The position numbers were made by a program, and so were the translations under genes. A DNA stretch of 15,566 nt from DAIRFP01 sp036794995. GTDB lineage: Bacteria; Desulfobacterota; Binatia; UBA9968. The stretch is from NCBI GenBank assembly GCA_036794995.1, contig DAIRFP010000112.1, positions 1 to 15,566 of the forward strand, given 5' to 3'. The notes below the pieces were generated by a model. The model searched no databases and had not been told where the DNA came from. It saw only the letters and a list, made by a program, of their open reading frames with translations. Shown here piece by piece: positions 12,326-15,566 of this stretch (within the stretch, counting starts at the first letter, position 1; the number at the start of each line of letters is the position of its first letter).

Positions 12326-13789
12326 TCAAATCGCCCGGCGTCTTTCCAGTCTGAGGGAAAAATTCGGTCGCTGAATCAAGACGCTGTTCCGATCAGTTGC
12401 TTTGCTCAGCTCCGCGACGAGATTGAGCAGGGGATTGCCTTCGGTATTGTAAGTCCGTGGCTGGCCGGCAGCGCGCATGCGCTCGACGTCTTCCTTGCTG
12501 GAGAAAAAACGCAGCAGCACATCTTCATCGCTCACTCCGGCACCGCCGTACTTGCGACGCAGGTCGTCGAGCGAATCGGCCGGGTGGGGCCGCGCTGCGA
12601 TCTCCTTGGCGCGCGGGCGGTTGAGGATTTTGGCCTTAACGTTGGGATCCATGAACGCGGCGCCTTCTTTGCCCCAGATGCCCATGGCGTATTCGATGGT
12701 CTGATCGGTGACCTGCTTGTAACGCTCGCCGACGATCACGTTGATCGCCGCCTGGCTGCCGACGAACTGCGACAGCGGTGTGACCATGATCGGGTAGCCG
12801 AATTCGGCGCGCACCTGTGCCGCTTCCTCCAGGGTTTGATCAAGCTTGTTCTCCATGCCGACCAGGCGTAGCTGATGGCGCAGGTTGGAAATCATGCCGC
12901 CGGGAATCTGATGCACGTACTGGGCGTAATCGTACTCCGGCGTTTTGCCGATGGGCAAATTTTCCCGCTTGGCACAGGCGGTGAAGTGCGCGGCCACCGC
13001 GCGGAGCGGTAGTTCGTTGACCAAGGTGTTATGGCCCAGGGCGCGGGCATTCATGGCGACATTAAACAACGACGGATTGGATGAGCCGTCGGCGAGGGGG
13101 GGAATTGCGGTGTTGATATGCGTCATGCCCGCTTGGATCGCTTCCAAGCAACAGAGCGTGCCGAGCCCCGTGGTGCAGTGGGTGTGCAGCTCGACAATCT
13201 TGCCATCCGCTGCGGTGAGCACCGCCGGCACTAGAGTCTTGGTACGTTCAGGAGTCAGGATGCCGCCGGGGTCCTTGAGAATAACTCGGTAAACATCCAG
13301 GGCGAACGCTTCGCGAATCTTGGCGGCGAAGTATTCGTCCGTGTGGCGCGGCGAGACCGTGTAAATCAGGTTAATGATCGGTTTGATCCCGGCGGTTTTC
13401 GCTTGCCTGACGCGCCACGCCCAATCGGCCGGATCGTTCCACGAATCGGAAATCCGCACTTCGGTAATGCCCGCCTTTGCCATGCAGGTGTCATAGAGCT
13501 GATGCAGGGCCTCGGGATAGATCGCGAAGCCGCTGCGGGTGCCGTGGATCAGTCGTAGGGGTGTCTTTTTGAATTTCGGGATCACCAGGCGATAGCGCTC
13601 CCAGGGATCTTCGCGCAGCTCCTTGATGCATTTGGGTAACTCCACCGGGCCGCCGAACTCGATGGCCTCGAAGCCCGCCTGGTCCATCAGCTCGACGATC
13701 GGCACCATCATCCCGGTGCGCATGCTATAAGCCCACAGGCTCTGCTGCCCGTCGCGCAAGGTTGTGTCGACAAAACGAACGTCGCTCAT
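12326..13789 (-). CDS. Carboxyltransferase of the pyruvate carboxylase / oxaloacetate decarboxylase alpha type, no biotin domain
   Basis: This is a 487-residue DRE-TIM-type protein. The metal site is readable as Asp13 in TLRDGQQSL and His202 and His204 in ELHTHCTTG. Lys172 in LKDPGG is the lysine carbamylated in characterised relatives. QIPGGMISNLRHQL and GERYKQVTDQ are the conserved C-terminal landmarks of OadA/PycB. Core motifs diverge: RDGQQS for the usual RDAHQS, KDPGG for KDMAG, and RISDSWND for FRxFDxxND. The chain ends without the Met-Lys-Met biotinyl domain that many OadA and PycB proteins carry. No biotin carboxylase or carrier gene is in the window. The ATG at 13789 is preferred over a TTG at 13807. 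It heads the three-gene minus-strand cluster. The carboxyl donor and acceptor are unknown. Confidence 0.85.
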   Translation of the reverse strand: MSDVRFVDTTLRDGQQSLWAYSMRTGMMVPIVELMDQAGFEAIEFGGPVELPKCIKELREDPWERYRLVIPKFKKTPLRLIHGTRSGFAIYPEALHQLYDTCMAKAGITEVRISDSWNDPADWAWRVRQAKTAGIKPIINLIYTVSPRHTDEYFAAKIREAFALDVYRVILKDPGGILTPERTKTLVPAVLTAADGKIVELHTHCTTGLGTLCCLEAIQAGMTHINTAIPPLADGSSNPSLFNVAMNARALGHNTLVNELPLRAVAAHFTACAKRENLPIGKTPEYDYAQYVHQIPGGMISNLRHQLRLVGMENKLDQTLEEAAQVRAEFGYPIMVTPLSQFVGSQAAINVIVGERYKQVTDQTIEYAMGIWGKEGAAFMDPNVKAKILNRPRAKEIAARPHPADSLDDLRRKYGGAGVSDEDVLLRFFSSKEDVERMRAAGQPRTYNTEGNPLLNLVAELSKATDRNSVLIQRPNFSLRLERRRAI

Positions 13790-14205
13790 GGTTTTCTTAT
13801 AGCGCAAAGTGGATTGTGGTGAAACCGAATCAAGACAGCTAACCGTTTTGCCAAGGCAGCGGCGGCGGATAGCCGCAGGAGCGCGGCTTGTGGATTTTGC
13901 GAGAGAGTGTTGAGGAATGAAGGCGAAGAAGTTGGGAAGTCGTCTTCATCTAGATGTGACAATGATGAGCAAGCTTTCATCCTGATATGGCGGGCACCGA
14001 GATCTAAAGAGTGAAGCCCGGTTGGCCAGAACCCTGGGCCAAGTCCAAAAAAAACTCAGGCCCTCTATCTTTCTTCTCAGAAAGCCGATTTTTTGTATCG
14101 CGAATCGCGGATGATAAGCGCAAGACATCCTTGAGAATCTACAAGCAGGTCCTCCCTTTTCATCTGCCTGAGATTTCCTTAGCGCGACAGAAGGTGTTGG
14201 ACTGA
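13790..14205. other. Gene-poor stretch between divergent units
   Basis: I find no supported gene. Short open frames exist on both strands, including a plus-strand frame of 64 codons at 14011-14205 and a minus-strand one at 13786-13980. They have no ribosome-binding site, recognisable motif or consistent codon use. The stretch must contain the promoter of the minus-strand carboxyltransferase cluster. I could not choose a convincing one. Base composition and texture (A-runs, short GC patches) differ from the gene-dense part to the left. Confidence 0.5.
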
Positions 14206-14234
14206 TTGACAACACATGCGCGGTGTTGTTACCA
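14206..14234 (+). promoter_or_regulatory. Candidate promoter/operator of the TumE-TumA pair
   Basis: A perfect inverted repeat, ACAACAC (14209-14215) and GTGTTGT (14223-14229) with a seven-base spacer, lies just upstream of the toxin gene. It overlaps a TTGACA hexamer (14206-14211) that could be a -35 box. The matching -10 region (around 14229-14234) is poor. A palindrome over the promoter is the usual arrangement for TA autoregulation by the DNA-binding partner. The assignment is inference. Confidence 0.5.
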
Positions 14235-14243
14235 TTCCCGGTA

Positions 14244-14528
14244 GTGAGAGCCGAATTGCTCCTTCGCGAACGGCACCAGCTCGATAGCAAATCGTTCGTT
14301 GAGATGCGCATCTGGCGCGTGCCGCGATCGGTGCGGGCAAGCGGGCATGAATTCAAGTATTCCTTGGCCTACGTGGTAGAGAGCGAATGCGTGCTGCGCT
14401 ACGACAATGAAGCGGGCAAGGGCGATCATATCCACTGGGCCGGAGAGGATCGGTCCTATAATTTTACCACCCCGGAACAATTGCTGGCCGACTTTTGGTT
14501 AGACGTGGATACATGGAGGTCAAAATGA
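14244..14528 (+). CDS. tumE: TumE-family toxin (DUF6516)
   Basis: From GTG 14244 this is a 94-residue protein with the family's start (RAELLLRERHQL), a central HEFKYSLAYV strand pair, the signature LRYDNEAGKGDHIH (residues 51-64) and the C-terminal TTPEQLLADFWLDV helix. These match proteins annotated as TumE toxins. Lys59, Gly60, Asp61, His62 and His64 form the most conserved patch. An alternative GTG at 14223 would add seven residues, but it lies inside the palindrome that looks like the operator, so I prefer 14244. Neither has a clear ribosome-binding site. The stop overlaps the next gene's start as ATGA, giving a toxin-first operon. The molecular target is not evident. Confidence 0.8.
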   Translation: MRAELLLRERHQLDSKSFVEMRIWRVPRSVRASGHEFKYSLAYVVESECVLRYDNEAGKGDHIHWAGEDRSYNFTTPEQLLADFWLDVDTWRSK

Positions 14529-14872
14529 AAACCGTGACTTTATCTATCGCTTCTCGTGACGATGTAACCCGGCGCGCCCGAGCCGCTTTCATGGGAAAGA
14601 AGCAGGGCGCACATATTTCTTTCAGCTCAGTCGAGTTGCTCTGGCAGACCTTGACAAAAAAACGCTGGGAAGTGCTCAAAGTGATGACCGGACAAGATGC
14701 CATGACCCTTCGCGAGATAGCTCGGCGCGTCGGTCGCGACGTGAAGGCGGTCCATCGCGACGTGCATGCGCTCCTCGATGCCGGCGTGCTCGATCGCACC
14801 GATGACGGCCGCATTCATTTTCCCTACAGCGCGGTACGCGTTGATTTCACCCTGCACAAAGAAGTAGCGTAA
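14525..14872 (+). CDS. tumA: TumA-type antitoxin, winged-HTH DNA-binding protein (HVO_A0114-like)
   Basis: This is a 115-residue protein starting at an ATG with GGAGGT at 14515-14520, inside the end of the toxin gene. The start overlaps the toxin stop by four bases, which implies translational coupling. Residues 1-35 are a variable N-terminal arm. A winged helix-turn-helix follows at about 58-100: TLREIARRVG and VKAVHRDVHALLDAGVLDR, then a DDGRIHFPY wing. Proteins of this type accompany TumE toxins as antitoxin and autoregulator. The palindrome at 14209-14229 is a reasonable binding site. The frame could extend upstream to 14495, but the ribosome-binding site argues for the inner ATG. Confidence 0.85.
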   Translation: MKTVTLSIASRDDVTRRARAAFMGKKQGAHISFSSVELLWQTLTKKRWEVLKVMTGQDAMTLREIARRVGRDVKAVHRDVHALLDAGVLDRTDDGRIHFPYSAVRVDFTLHKEVA

Positions 14873-14904
14873 CACTTCTCGCCTCTCGGATAGTTAACGT
14901 TCGG

Positions 14905-14939
14905 GTGGAAACCTGTGATCTCATTTTCGGAGTTTCCAC
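14905..14939. terminator. Hairpin downstream of the TumE-TumA pair
   Basis: GTGGAAAC (14905-14912) and GTTTCCAC (14932-14939) are perfectly complementary, with CGG/CCG extending the stem after a mismatch and a 19-base loop. It lies 33 bases after the antitoxin stop. The absence of a T-run makes it a weak intrinsic terminator; it could instead be a structured 3' end. Confidence 0.4.
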
Positions 14940-14945
14940 GCCGAA

Positions 14946-14975
14946 TTGAGTAAGATTCCCGGATAATGCTATATT
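14946..14975 (+). promoter_or_regulatory. Possible promoter ahead of the VapC remnant
   Basis: TTGAGT (14946-14951) and TATATT (14970-14975) are 18 bases apart in an AT-rich patch, which resembles a sigma70 promoter. It is the best such match in this part of the window, but it is based only on hexamer similarity. Confidence 0.35.
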
Positions 14976-15005
14976 ATTAATCGCTAAGAGGAACGTGAAT
15001 GCAAA

Positions 15006-15160
15006 ATGAACTCAGACACCTCTTTTGAAATCGCTCGGCTCCCTTGCACCACCGCGATTCTTTCGACCGGTTGTTGATAGCCCAAGCGCTTGTTGAAAGG
15101 ATTCCGATCATAAGCGCCGATCCTGCTTTCGATCAGTATCCGATTGAACGGATCTGGTAA
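15006..15160 (+). pseudogene. VapC-type PIN toxin remnant, frameshifted and truncated
   Basis: In the frame from 15044 to the TAA at 15160 the sequence encodes LHHRDSFDRLLIAQA, then a short linker, then PIISADPAFDQYPIERIW. This is the classic C-terminal third of a VapC PIN-domain ribonuclease, including the HRD-x-FDR and SADPAFDQY acidic motifs. That frame has a TGA at 15026. In the neighbouring frame (ATG at 15006) the sequence reads FEIARLP up to CTCCCTTGCAC, where one extra T would join the two frames. So a one-base deletion has broken the gene. The N-terminal two thirds and any VapB partner are missing. It adjoins the intact TumE-TumA pair. Confidence 0.75.
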
Positions 15161-15217
15161 GGATGTAAATGACCGGCTCCGCTACCTGCAAGCGCTGACC
15201 AGAATCAGAAATTCCAT

Positions 15218-15556
15218 TTGAGTTTCAGAGACCGGCAAGGAAGAAACACCGTAAACGGCCGCGGCTCTTCGATATTATTGGACCAGAAGGCGGTGGACGA
15301 ACTGCTGGACGCGATCAATGCTCGCGTCGAAAGTGCCAAAAGGGGTAAGCCGCCTAGCCTGTTTGGACGAAATCGTCAGGAAAGTTTCGGTTTAGACCGG
15401 CTCGAATCGATTGTCTTGGCAGCGGGTCGAAAGCAACCGTGTGCCGTAGTTGCCAAAAACTTTGTCCAGCTAGTCAACAACGTGACACTGCTCTTTAGAA
15501 ATCTCCCCAGTGCCTTGAACCTGATGACGGTTCAGCCAGAGGCTGATCAGCCTTAG
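15218..15556 (+). CDS. Hypothetical protein, unrecognised
   Basis: This is an open frame of 112 codons from a TTG. A second TTG at 15278 is an alternative start. Neither has a ribosome-binding site. The translation has protein-like character: an amphipathic helix (VDELLDAINARVES), then LDRLESIVLAAGRK, then a hydrophobic segment CAVVAKNFVQLVNNVTLLF. I recognise no family. Its last codons and stop lie inside the tandem hairpins at 15532-15561. It could be a real small gene, or the remnant of a larger one cut by the same decay that broke the VapC gene upstream. Confidence 0.4.
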   Translation: MSFRDRQGRNTVNGRGSSILLDQKAVDELLDAINARVESAKRGKPPSLFGRNRQESFGLDRLESIVLAAGRKQPCAVVAKNFVQLVNNVTLLFRNLPSALNLMTVQPEADQP

Positions 15557-15561
15557 GCTGA
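15532..15561. terminator. Two tandem 15-base hairpins over a stop codon
   Basis: TCAGCC-AGA-GGCTGA (15532-15546) is followed without a gap by TCAGCC-TTA-GGCTGA (15547-15561). Each folds as six pairs with a three-base loop. The two units also pair with each other, since the junction AGGCTGATCAGCCT is a perfect palindrome. The TAG of the preceding frame starts in the second loop. No T-run is visible before the window ends. Confidence 0.55.
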
Positions 15562-15566
15562 GACTG

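Noticed and set aside
12053..12871. Plus-strand frame of 272 codons opposite the CMD and carboxyltransferase genes
   Set aside because: It spans two well-supported minus-strand genes and their gap. Its translation shows no family features.
13946..14356. Minus-strand open frame of 136 codons
   Set aside because: It overlaps the start of the TumE gene and its putative operator, and has neither a ribosome-binding site nor recognisable motifs.

Overview
The window looks like one stretch of a scaffold from an uncultivated, free-living heterotrophic bacterium, probably a metagenome bin. The evidence is a 10-base N gap at 2364-2373, many dispersed non-coding repeats, and a gene mix of orphan substrate-binding proteins, a luciferase-like flavin oxidoreductase, an amidohydrolase, alpha/beta hydrolases and a CMD-family protein. 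That mix recalls soil and groundwater lineages such as Binatia, Rokubacteria or Tectomicrobia. This is an impression from gene content and repeat style, not a placement. There are no rRNA, tRNA, CRISPR or IS transposase genes.

Layout. 1-800: a secreted alpha/beta hydrolase, cut at its 5' end by the window edge. 801-1131: non-coding, carrying a G/C-run inverted repeat. 1132-3536: an MBL-fold hydrolase, then the start of one luciferase-like oxidoreductase that runs into the N gap, then a complete near-identical copy. 3647-6078: two exported solute-binding proteins of different transporter classes, with a small antitoxin-like gene between them on the other strand. 6079-6304: a densely self-complementary stretch. 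6305-9600: a seven-Asp-box propeller protein, an alpha/beta hydrolase and an amidohydrolase, with palindromic repeats between them. 9822-10529: a DUF433/DUF5615 toxin-antitoxin pair. 10588-13789, minus strand: a three-gene cluster transcribed as carboxyltransferase, CMD-family protein, 2-hydroxyacid dehydrogenase. 13790-15566: a low-density accessory end with a TumE/TumA pair, a frameshifted VapC (PIN) fossil, and an unrecognised ORF ending in two tandem hairpins.

How the genes fit together. The plus-strand genes are mostly single transcription units separated by repeats. They could serve uptake and oxidation of small organic acids or aromatic breakdown products, but no complete pathway is visible. 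Both solute-binding proteins lack membrane partners in the window. The minus-strand cluster is the most operon-like metabolic group. Its carboxyltransferase lacks a biotin-carrier domain and its dehydrogenase lacks the usual catalytic arginine, so their substrates are open questions. Three intact toxin-antitoxin-type loci (one of them an orphan) and one broken one show repeated acquisition and decay of such modules.
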